The notes under the pieces were generated by a model that searched no databases, was not told the DNA's origin, and saw nothing but the letters and a program-made list of their open reading frames with translations. From Acinetobacter chinensis (GTDB lineage: Bacteria; Pseudomonadota; Gammaproteobacteria; Pseudomonadales; Moraxellaceae), in assembly GCF_002165375.2 (NCBI RefSeq), contig NZ_CP032134.1, positions 1,426,001-1,490,000 on the forward strand: a stretch of DNA of 64,000 bases, read 5' to 3'. The position numbers and the translations under genes are program-made. Shown piece after piece: positions 1 through 7,283 of this stretch (position 1 is its first letter; each line of letters begins with the position of its first letter).

Positions 1-441
1 GTGGTGAATCCCTGCTGTGGGTTCAACGATCAGTCTCGGCTGATTATTCTGTGCTGTTTCTGGAGATATATAGGCCTGATAATAAATACCGTATCTGTCC
101 TGATTGAGCTTTGTATTCAATGCGACAGGTAATTGCAGGGCATGTTTATTCTGTGATGTTTTAACAGTCTGCTTATCGGTATAAAATCCCCATAATCCTT
201 TACTGATATCTGCATGAACCATAAAAGCACTGTCCAGTTCTTTTACAGTTTCTTTAAATGGCTGATCCACATCATATCTGATATGACCCTGGTTAATTGA
301 ACCATCCACATCCGCTGCAAATGCATACAGGTTGATATACAGTTTTGGTGAGCCCTGAAATGTGTCTGAAAAGCTGCCGGCGGTGGTAACCTGGCTGAAA
401 ATGACAGCCATTGAAAAAAATAAATAAGATTTAAAATGCAT
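1..441 (-). CDS. Secreted or outer-membrane protein of unknown function, 3' end outside window
   Basis: This reading frame stays open from an ATG at 441 to the window edge, giving the first 147 residues; the C-terminus lies outside. A purine-rich ribosome binding site (GGGGAG) sits about 6 bases upstream of the ATG. Residues 1-25 look like a signal peptide (two basic or polar residues, then a Phe/Ile/Val-rich core ending near Thr-Ala-Gly). The following sequence alternates polar and hydrophobic residues (for example KLYINLYAF), as in beta-barrel strands, so an outer-membrane barrel is possible. I do not recognise the family. Confidence is high that it is a gene and low for the location. Confidence 0.75.
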   Translation of the reverse strand, partial: MHFKSYLFFSMAVIFSQVTTAGSFSDTFQGSPKLYINLYAFAADVDGSINQGHIRYDVDQPFKETVKELDSAFMVHADISKGLWGFYTDKQTVKTSQNKHALQLPVALNTKLNQDRYGIYYQAYISPETAQNNQPRLIVEPTAGIHH

Positions 442-529
442 TAAATTCTCCCCATTTGTATATTTTTTACCATACGTTGAATATTATGAACAGGATTTAA
501 TTCATCAATTTTAAGTGATCTTACTGAAT

Positions 530-1126
530 TTACAGTGTAATTGGCTGGGGTGTAGCTATAATATCTTTTTCTAAATCCATCCATGTAATGTAGCCACTGG
601 CAATGTCATAGATGGCAGGAAGAACCTGAGCATCCTGTTCAATTTTAGCCTGATGTGTTTCGAGGGCAGTATTCAGGAGCCGCGCTGTAGCTAATGTATG
701 GTTTCTGATGGAATCTTCAGCTGTACCATTAAGGATCAGATTTTCATCAATCTGGGTGATCAGATCCTGTAATGGACCTTTCATTTTTTTATTTTCATGA
801 GCAGCTGTCACCGCACCACAGCAGGTATGACCAAGAACAATAATCAAAGGTGTTTTCAGATGCTGTATCGCATACTGAATACTTCCCAGCACAGAGGTAT
901 CACTGACATTACCGGCGTTCTGTATGACGAACAGACTCCCCAGGCTCTGGTCAAAAATGATGTCTGGAGAAACTCTGGAATCTGAACAGCAAAGGATAAC
1001 AGCATAAGGATTCTGAGCTTCCGAAAGCGTCTGGAGGTCATGGTGCAAAACATTATTCATTTTATGCTGAATAAAGCGTGCATTGCCTTTCCGTAAAATA
1101 TTCAGCGACTCTTGCCATGTTCTCAA
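530..1126 (-). CDS. Beta-class carbonic anhydrase
   Basis: Interconverts CO2 and bicarbonate using one zinc ion. At 198 residues it is near normal length for bacterial beta-carbonic anhydrases. The zinc and catalytic motifs are visible: C47-x-D49-x-R51 (in CCSDSR) and H100-x-x-C103 (in GHTCC), together with the usual GSLFVIQNAGN segment between them. There is no signal peptide, so it should be cytoplasmic. The start is a TTG at 1126, supported by an AGGACTG ribosome binding site about 8 bases upstream; no in-frame ATG fits. It stands alone on the minus strand, about 90 bases upstream of the secreted-protein gene on the same strand. Confidence 0.93.
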   Translation of the reverse strand: MRTWQESLNILRKGNARFIQHKMNNVLHHDLQTLSEAQNPYAVILCCSDSRVSPDIIFDQSLGSLFVIQNAGNVSDTSVLGSIQYAIQHLKTPLIIVLGHTCCGAVTAAHENKKMKGPLQDLITQIDENLILNGTAEDSIRNHTLATARLLNTALETHQAKIEQDAQVLPAIYDIASGYITWMDLEKDIIATPQPITL

Positions 1127-1849
1127 TTTTCAGTCCTTTTTGTGTTTTAACTGCTGAATAACCTAGCATAAATGCTGCTGTTTTTTATAGCGCTCATAAA
1201 AAGTGTGGTTGAAGGTCTGTAGATGCGACTTGATGTTAAGACATCAGAAATTGGTGCTGGTTATGCCGATGTTATTATAGATCTATATAAAGACAGTAAG
1301 CCTATGCATGGGGAAATAGTATTTAATGAAATACAGCTTTTATAACTGGAAATTCCAGTCGTGTAGAACAAGGCTCTGATATAAGTCATTTTTATTCAGG
1401 TCTTTGAAGCATATTCAGTCTGCATAAGTAAAGTTTATGTAGCCTGAATACAGGCTGTTGAAAGCGTTCTGATTTAAAAAACAGGTGTCGAATCTGTAGG
1501 TTAAAATTGATATGAGATTCGACATGACGAATGTTGATGCTGCTGTATGAGTGAGCAAAGTGAGTCCAGGTCGTTATTGATTTTTCACTAAGCGAAGGTG
1601 AGCAGATTTACTGAACAGTTTAAACAAGCCATATAACAGTTCAGTGAAGAATTCACTTTGGTATGCATGACAGAAGAAACTTGAAAAATATTATAAAAAT
1701 AAGTACAGCTAAGCGTCCTGGTTTAGCTGTCAATAGTCTTAAAGTTTATTGAAAGATGGGCTTTTTTGTTGAACCGGAATTGGTTAGGTTGGATTTTGTG
1801 TTGTATAATCCTTTGTATTTTTTAATAAAATACTTTTTCAGGGGTTGTT
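1127..1849. other. Long intergenic stretch with relic-like sequence
   Basis: About 720 bases without a convincing gene. It contains a 40-codon open frame at 1223-1345, a 7-bp inverted repeat near 1489-1522 (CGAATCT and AGATTCG), and at about 1599-1640 a short frame with RFTEQFKQ that is vaguely like the start of an IS3-type transposase but runs into a stop at once. The promoter for the gene at 1850 must lie in the final 60 bases. I see no structured RNA or clear terminator here. Confidence 0.5.
1223..1345 (+). CDS. Possible 40-residue open reading frame, uncertain
   Basis: ATG to TAA frame encoding 40 residues (starting MRLDVKTSEIGAGYADVII). Composition is plausible for a protein fragment and it contains no rare-residue runs, but there is no ribosome binding site and no recognisable domain. 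It could be a remnant of a larger gene lost in this decayed interval. Listed only because the interval is otherwise empty. Confidence 0.2.
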   Translation: MRLDVKTSEIGAGYADVIIDLYKDSKPMHGEIVFNEIQLL

Positions 1850-2263
1850 GTGTTGAAATTTTTTTTGGGTGTGCTAGTAGCGGGTATTCTTTCGACGAAT
1901 GTAAATGCTGACTGGGAAAGAGTCGGAAGCAGTGATGAATATTATTATTATGTTGATACGGATAAAACCCGGAAAGCCTCAGAGTATGGGAAAAGCTACC
2001 TGAAAGTCTGGGGGAAGCAGGTTATCTATAATGATATTAGCAAAGATGGTTTAAGTGTGGATGATTATTCAATATCGTTGTGGCATATAAATTGTAATGA
2101 ATTGACTATAGGCATGAAGTCATACAATGAATATAAAAAGAGCGGCAAGTTGCTGAATTCAGATCATAATTCTTATGTCACGATGAAAGACGTTATCCCG
2201 AACTCCATTGGTGAATCAATTTTAGAAAAATCATGCAAAGCCTTTGAAACACCATCTTTTTGA
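1850..2263 (+). CDS. Secreted protein resembling surface-adhesin protein E family
   Basis: 137 residues. Residues 1-20 form a signal peptide with a likely cleavage after Val-Asn-Ala, leaving a mature protein that starts DWERVG. The mature part has the feel of the surface-adhesin protein E (SapE) family: a Trp near the N-terminus, a Tyr-rich strand with YYVD, then LKVWGKQ, and two cysteines (near 93 and 130) that could form a disulfide. The start is a GTG at 1850 after a G-rich stretch; a TTG one codon later is an alternative. It is 22 bases upstream of another small secreted protein, so the two may be cotranscribed. The family call is from pattern memory. Confidence 0.65.
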   Translation: MLKFFLGVLVAGILSTNVNADWERVGSSDEYYYYVDTDKTRKASEYGKSYLKVWGKQVIYNDISKDGLSVDDYSISLWHINCNELTIGMKSYNEYKKSGKLLNSDHNSYVTMKDVIPNSIGESILEKSCKAFETPSF

Positions 2264-2285
2264 TATCTGATAGTTGAGAAAAGAT

Positions 2286-2741
2286 ATGAAGGCAATATTA
2301 TCAGGCTGTTTGCTGACCGCATTTTCTTTAAATGCAGTGGCAGATTCGTCATATGAGCAGTATAAAGTACAAGTACGTAATCAATTGGTTGAATGTCTGG
2401 AAGATCCTGAAAATAATAAATTTTCTGCTGCATACAATGCCTGTTTGCTCAAGGCGGCAGATGATTTTATTGGTAAAGCAGATATCGAGTATAAGTTGGC
2501 GTACAAAAAAGCGAATGAGTATGAAAAGGATAATCTGATAAAGAACAGAAAAATTTATGTGAATGTTTTTAAGGCTTGTGAAAATTTCCAGAATCTGAGT
2601 TTTGATGGTTTTGGTAATGAAGCTGCCTGTAAAATTACAGTAGCTAAAAAATATTTAGGTTCCTTAACAAATTCTGCAGCATCTTTACCGGATGACTGGA
2701 CAATCGCAAACAGGGTGGATAAATACTTTATTGGATACTGA
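2286..2741 (+). CDS. Small secreted four-cysteine protein, unknown function
   Basis: 151 residues from the ATG at 2286 (a TTG at 2274 is in frame but less likely). Residues 1-19 are a signal peptide ending Ala-Val-Ala, so cleavage by signal peptidase I is expected. The mature protein is charged and helix-rich and has exactly four cysteines (in VECLED, NACLL, KACEN, AACKIT), which suggests two disulfides in the periplasm. This layout recalls LprI-like lysozyme inhibitors, but I cannot confirm it. It follows the SapE-like gene closely and is ended by a strong terminator at 2744-2768. Confidence 0.7.
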   Translation: MKAILSGCLLTAFSLNAVADSSYEQYKVQVRNQLVECLEDPENNKFSAAYNACLLKAADDFIGKADIEYKLAYKKANEYEKDNLIKNRKIYVNVFKACENFQNLSFDGFGNEAACKITVAKKYLGSLTNSAASLPDDWTIANRVDKYFIGY

Positions 2742-2743
2742 AT

Positions 2744-2768
2744 ATAAAACCACCTTGGGTGGTTTTAT
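2744..2768 (+). terminator. Rho-independent terminator-like hairpin
   Basis: Perfect 11-bp stem (ATAAAACCACC with GGTGGTTTTAT) and a 3-base TTG loop, directly after the stop codon of the four-cysteine protein gene. The stem's own T-run serves as tail. Confidence 0.8.
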
Positions 2769-2834
2769 GCATGAGTAACAATATAAGATATATTTTATAT
2801 ACATTTTTATTGAAGGTATATATAATTATAGCCT

Positions 2835-2903
2835 GCTTAACAGCATCCTGTATCAGCGCAAATGATAAAGGCGAAGCTCCGTAGATCTCTATGGAGCTTT
2901 TTT
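2835..2903 (+). ncRNA. Possible small RNA ending in an intrinsic terminator
   Basis: A hairpin at 2874-2899 (AAGCTCC with GGAGCTT, loop of 12) is followed by a T-run, yet no protein gene precedes it: the previous terminator is at 2768. A TATAAT-like box at about 2820-2826 precedes the segment. A short transcript of roughly 65 bases is therefore possible. No good -35 was found, so confidence is low. Confidence 0.3.
2874..2903 (+). terminator. Rho-independent terminator-like hairpin
   Basis: 7-bp GC-containing stem AAGCTCC / GGAGCTT followed by T6 on the plus strand. It has no obvious upstream gene within 100 bases, which is why a small RNA is proposed just before it. Confidence 0.6.
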
Positions 2904-2958
2904 AATGTCTGAGATCTGAACGTAATTTGATCGTCGGTCGTTAATAAATTTTCAAAAA

Positions 2959-3153
2959 CTATCCATTAGTTTGCTGTTCGAAATTTAATAATCGGGTGAG
3001 AAAACCATCTTCAGTTAAACCGATGAATAAAAATATGAATATAACAAGGTAAATTAACCACTCGCCAGTTCCTATATTCATGTAGTTTCTACGGAGATAC
3101 AGGTCGAAGAAAAACACTGCAATCACAGCAATAATGCAAAATATAGCAAACAT
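2959..3153 (-). CDS. Small two-helix membrane protein, unknown
   Basis: 64 residues with two strongly hydrophobic segments (about residues 2-17 and 33-48) separated by a basic, polar loop (YLRRNYMNIGTGE), the pattern expected of a small inner-membrane hairpin protein. The C-terminus is polar. There is no good ribosome binding site and no family is recognised. The clear two-helix pattern makes chance less likely, but the gene remains a moderate call. Confidence 0.45.
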   Translation of the reverse strand: MFAIFCIIAVIAVFFFDLYLRRNYMNIGTGEWLIYLVIFIFLFIGLTEDGFLTRLLNFEQQTNG

Positions 3154-3699
3154 TTTAAATCTATATATTTTTTATTCAGAAAGATGAACAGTTTAGCGTA
3201 AGTTGCGAGCGGAATCATTATGCCATCATGGGAAGATGCATGCCGTGGTGTTCCTGGTAGTGCTGAACTGGGGATATGTTCAGCAGAATAACAATTAAAA
3301 ACGGTACAACATTCTGCCATCAGGAATATGCAAATCTTCAGGGAGGATGGGATATTTTTCTTTAAGAATGATTTTAGACTGTATGCATATTACAGGCTAT
3401 CCGGTCAGAGTGGGGTATCCACTGAAGTTTTTCGTTACTGAACTGGGGTGTAGATATCCATGTGGTTTATGTTTGCCTGTACAGCCGGTTGGTTAAGTGA
3501 TTATAAGTTTCATGTTTAATTTTTATTAATAAATATAAGGGGGAAGTGAATACTGAAGTTGTTGTCGGCTAATGAGATAAGAAAGGTGAGATGAATTTGC
3601 ATACAGTTAATATTGTGATTTAATTCACTTTTAAGTGTTGATTAGTTTGTTTGTTGTCAATATAATGCGCAAACTTTGTTATGTATTGAGGATTTTGAG
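3154..3699. other. Intergenic stretch without recognised genes
   Basis: About 545 bases. Short frames such as one at 3222-3290 (starting MPSWEDACRGVPGS) look protein-like but stop quickly, so this may be decayed coding sequence. The last 60 bases hold the promoter of the small acidic protein gene. Nothing else could be supported. Confidence 0.4.
3638..3666 (+). promoter_or_regulatory. Sigma-70 type promoter
   Basis: TTGATT (3638-3643) and a perfect TATAAT (3661-3666) separated by 17 bases, placing transcription start near 3673, about 27 bases before the ATG of the acidic protein gene at 3700. Confidence 0.75.
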
Positions 3700-3897
3700 A
3701 TGGATACAATTTTATGGGATGAAGAAAATACTTTTCCTGAAAAGATTGAGTCTTTTAAGAAGTTCTTAAAGAAATACTTAAGCTCAGTGAACAGCACAGA
3801 TATTCTGGAAAACAAGCCATTTAACTATGACGCTGAAAATGATGAGTTTTTAAACTCAGATATTCAGGAATATTATGAGCTTTGGCAGATGGCTTAG
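3700..3897 (+). CDS. Small acidic protein, unknown function
   Basis: 65 residues from the ATG at 3700, chosen because GAGG lies 8 bases upstream and a strong promoter ends at 3666; an upstream in-frame ATG at 3676 has no such signal. The protein is very acidic (DEEN, ENDEF, EYYELW) and has no membrane segment, so it is probably cytoplasmic. It is a single-gene unit with its own promoter and its own terminator at 3933. I do not recognise the family. Confidence 0.65.
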   Translation: MDTILWDEENTFPEKIESFKKFLKKYLSSVNSTDILENKPFNYDAENDEFLNSDIQEYYELWQMA

Positions 3898-3932
3898 TGC
3901 TTAGCTGACCGTAGTCCAGATTTAAAATTTAT

Positions 3933-3955
3933 ACCGCCTTCCAGGCGGTTTTTTT
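3933..3955 (+). terminator. Rho-independent terminator
   Basis: 7-bp stem ACCGCCT / AGGCGGT with a 3-base loop and a following T-run, 35 bases after the acidic protein gene. Confidence 0.9.
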
Positions 3956-4128
3956 ATGCCTGTCTGTTCCGTATCTTAAATGGGGAAGGGTATCGCCGAT
4001 ATGGCAATTCGTTTAAGGGGTGGTTCAACTGAGTGCAGGGGGAGTTTACAGATGCAGTATGATCTATGAATTACAGGATGGTATCAGTGCCAGTAATAAA
4101 GAAACTGGTTCAAAATGATGTATAAACT

Positions 4129-4146
4129 GAGCGCCGTGCGACGCTC
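4129..4146 (-). terminator. Possible terminator for the minus-strand lipoprotein pair
   Basis: Read on the minus strand, GAGCGTC and GGCGCTC pair (7 bp with one wobble) around a GCAC loop, 28 bases past the stop of the downstream lipoprotein gene. The T-tail is poor (AGTTTAT), so this is a weak call. Confidence 0.4.
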
Positions 4147-4173
4147 TGTATTCTTAGTTTAAGTCTGAAATGA

Positions 4174-4659
4174 TCAGTCTTTATTGCATTTAGCGTCCTG
4201 ACCCAAAGCACGAACTTTATCCTGCTCTAAACGTTTATTTAATAGATTTTGATTAGCATTATCTGTTAATAAACCGGCTCTGATTGTATAGAGTGTAAGT
4301 TTTGATGTATTTGAATTTATTGGGGTAATGGTTGTTTTGAAAGTATAAGTTCCGTATGGTGGTCTACCGTAAAAAGTCCCGATATTATTTTCACGATCCA
4401 GACTGGAATCAATTTTCAGGGAATCATTAACAGTTCGGTATGCCATACATTTGAGGTATGCTTGCTTTAGATTTGCATAAGCTTGTACATAATCCACAGG
4501 TACTTCTATTGAACCACCACCATTAATTGACTTGGTCATCAGTTCAGCATCGGACGTTGGAAGGATCATTCTTACGCAACCCTGGAGTAATAACAGCGAA
4601 GTGAATAACCCTAAGGTGGTAGCAGTTTTAATAGACTTTGACTTTTTTAAGATTTGCAT
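4174..4659 (-). CDS. Lipoprotein, unknown function (second of a coupled pair)
   Basis: 161 residues from the ATG at 4659. That start is preferred over an upstream in-frame ATG at 4767 because it gives a proper lipoprotein signal (basic N-terminus, hydrophobic core, lipobox LLQGC with the lipidated Cys near residue 28) and has AGGTG upstream. The mature protein is soluble and predicted periplasmic-facing. Its first 32 bases overlap the end of the upstream lipoprotein gene, so translation is probably coupled. No domain recognised; the SKLTLYTIR segment looks like beta-structure. Confidence 0.75.
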   Translation of the reverse strand: MQILKKSKSIKTATTLGLFTSLLLLQGCVRMILPTSDAELMTKSINGGGSIEVPVDYVQAYANLKQAYLKCMAYRTVNDSLKIDSSLDRENNIGTFYGRPPYGTYTFKTTITPINSNTSKLTLYTIRAGLLTDNANQNLLNKRLEQDKVRALGQDAKCNKD

Positions 4660-5275
4660 GCTCAACACCTTCAACAATACGTTTTTTAATGACAATGGAT
4701 TCTGGCTCAGTCGCTTTAAATTTTGGATCGACTTCATATTCAGCAATAAATACCCGTGATTTGGCATTTGGAATTTTATCTATGCCAATCACATAATCCT
4801 TATTTTCTTCCAGTGTCACGTTTTTAATTTCTGTAAAATAACTGTGACTGCCAGCACCACTTACGAAAACAATGTCGTGTTGACCAACAGGTAGTTTAAG
4901 TTTGACCTGTGAGTGGTCAAATCTGGTTAAAACTGTGGATGGGCTTAACAGCGCGTTTTCGACAAACTTTACTCGTTTTTGATCAAAAGTATATACAGTA
5001 TAAGGATATGCACTCAGTGAGCCTGAGCCTTGAAAAAACTCGTATGGAACAGTTTTGATTGTGGCAAATTTTTGCTCTGGGCTGATCAGCTGATTTGCGT
5101 ATGCTTCACGCTTTTCAGTAAGAGGAGCATTTGCTGGAATATTGAGGTATCTGGTTTCTTTAGGGATATACAGGGGTAACATGGAGACGGATTTTTTATT
5201 ATCTGCCGTTTCTACAACCTGACATCCAGTTAATATGCCGGACAATCCTAACAATAAAAGTGGTTTAATTTGCAT
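4628..5275 (-). CDS. Lipoprotein, unknown function (first of a coupled pair)
   Basis: 215 residues. The N-terminus is a textbook lipoprotein signal: MQIKP, a Leu/Gly-rich core and lipobox ILTGC with Cys18. The middle has a beta-sandwich look (KLKLPVGQHDIVFVSGAG, a pattern often seen in carboxypeptidase-regulatory-like or PEGA-like folds, although I cannot assign either). The end is basic. It heads a two-gene unit with the next lipoprotein, which overlaps it by 32 bases. A role in the cell envelope is likely; anything more would be a guess. Confidence 0.75.
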   Translation of the reverse strand: MQIKPLLLLGLSGILTGCQVVETADNKKSVSMLPLYIPKETRYLNIPANAPLTEKREAYANQLISPEQKFATIKTVPYEFFQGSGSLSAYPYTVYTFDQKRVKFVENALLSPSTVLTRFDHSQVKLKLPVGQHDIVFVSGAGSHSYFTEIKNVTLEENKDYVIGIDKIPNAKSRVFIAEYEVDPKFKATEPESIVIKKRIVEGVEHANLKKVKVY

Positions 5276-5452
5276 TATGTATGTCTAAATTTAATCTTAA
5301 TTTTCGGTGAGTATAATTTACTCAAAAAATGTTACGAATTAAATATATAGGATAATATTTAAGCTTAATTGATTAAAATACAGTCGATAAATGAAATTGT
5401 ATCTGAAACAGATTTTTTTCTTCTGATTCTATTGGAATTTGGAGGATACATA

Positions 5453-5793
5453 TTGACTCGCATACCAATCGCCAAAGAATTCCATCAATGGATATGGATA
5501 CCCGATGTACTGGAAAAAGAAGTTCTGCAACAGATTGATATCTGAGTAAGCATCAACACAGTACAGCAGGCTGAGTTTGAGGAAATTATTGATCGTATGT
5601 CGGAAGTGAAACTGAACTTATGCCAGAATATAACAACCCAGTTGCAGATGCTTTTGTATCACATGTTGCAGCGAATACTTAGCTGTACATTGTCAGGATG
5701 CTGTATTTTTTTGAGAACATGGGGCTTAAAAGTGGAGCGAATACAGCAATTGATGAGAAGTATTCGATCTGTCAGGATGAAGAAAACCTATGA
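5453..5793 (+). pseudogene. Frameshifted and interrupted relic gene, family unknown
   Basis: A GGAGG motif precedes a TTG at 5453 whose frame gives LTRIPIAKEFHQWIWIPDVL and then hits TGA at 5543. Downstream, the protein-like signal moves between frames: TELMPEYNNPVADAFVSHVAAN (about 5608-5675), then EYLAVHCQDAVFF (about 5675-5715), then ENMGLKSGANTAIDEKYSIC up to the TGA at 5791. The last shift falls on a run of seven T at about 5706-5713. Joined, these pieces give a continuous protein of about 110 residues. Single-frame readings of the region (for example a 66-codon frame at 5597) are cysteine- and leucine-rich nonsense. I do not know the parent family. Confidence 0.6.
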
Positions 5794-5883
5794 ATAACAG
5801 CGACAGGATACCTAAAATCAATAAAACCATACTAAAAGTATGTGTATAGTAAATGGACATGTAAATTCAGAGTGATGTTCACC

Positions 5884-6087
5884 ATGCCGGTTAAATTTGT
5901 AATGCGTTTCGCAGCGATTTTATTTTCAGTTCTAATTTTAGTGGCTCTTGCTATTCAGTTTTATTTTGATCCGCACTATACCGTGGTCTTTTGGATTTTT
6001 GCCATGCCATTCATTTTAGGTGCTCCAATTTTAGCATCTGTAGTTTTAACTAAGAATGAAGAACTGGATATTCATTCCGTTAACTGA
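5884..6087 (+). CDS. Small two-helix membrane protein
   Basis: 67 residues from the ATG at 5884 (in-frame alternatives: ATG 5875 and a further upstream start at 5842). Two transmembrane segments are clear, roughly residues 7-24 and 31-54, with a short charged tail (TKNEELDIHSVN). The protein should be an inner-membrane hairpin. No ribosome binding site is convincing, so the start is uncertain. It is followed closely by its own terminator. Family unknown. Confidence 0.6.
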   Translation: MPVKFVMRFAAILFSVLILVALAIQFYFDPHYTVVFWIFAMPFILGAPILASVVLTKNEELDIHSVN

Positions 6088-6117
6088 AATGACTTGGAAA
6101 ACAGTTTTCAATGCAAT

Positions 6118-6145
6118 AAAGCCCATCAATAGATGGGCTTTTTTA
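6118..6145 (+). terminator. Rho-independent terminator
   Basis: 10-bp stem AAAGCCCATC / GATGGGCTTT with an AATA loop and T-run, 30 bases after the small membrane protein gene. Confidence 0.9.
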
Positions 6146-6227
6146 TATGACATTGAATTTTGCAAAACCTGTGCGGTTTTTTTAAAGTATATTGGCTATG
6201 TCAATATTTTAGTATAAGAAATATTTT

Positions 6228-6659
6228 ATGAAAAAAATCGTAATGCTTGGATTGATGATTGCAGCTGTTACAGGTTGCAGTACTGTGCAGAAAAGTGAAG
6301 ACAAGCCTGCTTTAGGGATGGCAAATCCTGCCAGTACATACTGTGTTGAACAGGGTGGTAAGCTGGAAATCAGAAAAGAAGCCAGGGGTGAAACAGGTTA
6401 TTGTCATTTACCAGATGGTCAGGTCGTTGAAGAGTGGACACTGTTCCGTGCAGCACAGAGTAAATGCGTCTCTGAACAGGCGACAGCTCTGATTGGTCAG
6501 CCAAAGTTAACAGAAGCTCAGATTCAGAAAAAAACGGGTGCGAAGACAGTACGCTTAGTACAGCCAGGACAGCCTGTAACCATGGATTACCGCGAAGACC
6601 GTGTCACTGTGACGGTTGACCCTGAAACTGGTAAAGTGGTTCATGCCAGTTGCGGTTAA
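6228..6659 (+). CDS. Lipoprotein with DUF333 and peptidase-inhibitor I78 domains
   Basis: 143 residues. Residues 1-17 are a lipoprotein signal with lipobox VTGC (Cys17). Residues about 33-75 match the DUF333 pattern: PASTYCVEQGGKLEI, then GYCHLPDG and EEWTLFR. Residues about 80-143 match the I78 (potato-inhibitor-like) peptidase inhibitor pattern: ALIGQPKLTEAQ, VRLVQPGQPVTMDYREDR, then VTVDPETGKVV. I78 proteins are thought to inhibit serine proteases; DUF333 has no settled function. The join suggests an envelope-anchored protease inhibitor. It is flanked by its own terminator at 6673. Domain names are from memory of the families. Confidence 0.85.
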   Translation: MKKIVMLGLMIAAVTGCSTVQKSEDKPALGMANPASTYCVEQGGKLEIRKEARGETGYCHLPDGQVVEEWTLFRAAQSKCVSEQATALIGQPKLTEAQIQKKTGAKTVRLVQPGQPVTMDYREDRVTVTVDPETGKVVHASCG

Positions 6660-6672
6660 TTTTTTCAGTGAT

Positions 6673-6694
6673 AAAACCCCAGATCTGGGCTTTT
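6673..6694 (+). terminator. Rho-independent terminator-like hairpin
   Basis: AAAA-C-CCCAGATCTGGG-C-TTTT: a 12-base perfect palindrome flanked by pairing A4 and T4, 13 bases after the DUF333-I78 gene. Confidence 0.7.
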
Positions 6695-6708
6695 ATTGTA
6701 TTTAAAGT

Positions 6709-6723
6709 TGATAATGATTCTTC
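6709..6723 (+). promoter_or_regulatory. Possible Fur-box-like sequence
   Basis: TGATAATGATTCTTC matches 11 of 14 defined positions of the 7-1-7 Fur consensus (TGATAATNATTATCA). It also supplies a TTGATA that could be a -35, 47-60 bases upstream of the next lipoprotein gene. Iron control of that gene is only a possibility. Confidence 0.25.
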
Positions 6724-6769
6724 ATTTGCCCGTTATTTTGAGTAAGATAGTGCGCAACAGGAGAGATAT

Positions 6770-7144
6770 ATGAAAAAGTTGATTAGCTTGAGTACGGTGG
6801 CAGCCTTAGTGCTGGTTGCTGGGTGTGCTGAGAAAAAGCCTGCAACACCAGAAGAAATCTGGAAAGGTTACTGTACCAGTATTGGCAATGCAGCACGTAC
6901 GATTGTACTGGACCGTCAGAATGGCATCCTGTACAAAGAAGCGGCTGACTATGCAGCAAAAGTTACCGACCCGACCACCAAAGGTTTTGTAACAGAATAT
7001 CTTGAAAAAATTTATGCTGTACCAGAAGCAGAGCTTAAAGCTGACAGAAATGCGATACAGGAAAAATTCCGTGCGCAGGCATTTGAACAGTGTCTTAAGT
7101 CGCCACATGATCCGAAAAAAATGCCTGATTATAAACCGTTCTGA
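6770..7144 (+). CDS. Lipoprotein, unknown function
   Basis: 124 residues. Lipoprotein signal with lipobox LVAGC (Cys19), then a charged mature part beginning AEKKPATPEEIW. Two further cysteines (in GYCTS and EQCLK) could form a disulfide in the periplasm. A good ribosome binding site (AGGAGAG) lies 6 bases before the ATG. The stop codon TGA sits in the loop of the terminator hairpin at 7133-7158. A possible Fur-like box lies upstream. Family not recognised. Confidence 0.8.
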   Translation: MKKLISLSTVAALVLVAGCAEKKPATPEEIWKGYCTSIGNAARTIVLDRQNGILYKEAADYAAKVTDPTTKGFVTEYLEKIYAVPEAELKADRNAIQEKFRAQAFEQCLKSPHDPKKMPDYKPF

Positions 7145-7158
7145 TGAACGGTTTTTTT
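7133..7158 (+). terminator. Rho-independent terminator overlapping the stop codon
   Basis: 9-bp stem AAACCGTTC / GAACGGTTT; the 4-base loop TGAT contains the stop codon of the lipoprotein gene, and a T-run follows. The last three codons are thus part of the terminator stem. Confidence 0.9.
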
Positions 7159-7283
7159 ATGCAGGATTCATATTGCTGAACTGAAAATGCACGCCTTTTA
7201 TATTGATATTGCGCACCAGTGTAATTGTGATACAGTGGATGTGCTCATAAAATAATCAATACAGAGTGAAAGGGAGTAGTGCT

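Noticed and set aside
1599..1680. Possible transposase start (RFTEQFKQ-like)
   Set aside because: Only about 11 codons before a stop, no terminal repeats and no target duplication; too short to support an insertion sequence.
3123..3320. 65-codon minus-strand frame overlapping the small membrane protein gene
   Set aside because: Overlaps a better frame, has no ribosome binding site and shows no recognisable pattern.
5597..5797. 66-codon frame taken as an intact gene
   Set aside because: The protein-like signal in this interval switches frames, so this frame is only part of the decayed gene at 5453-5793.
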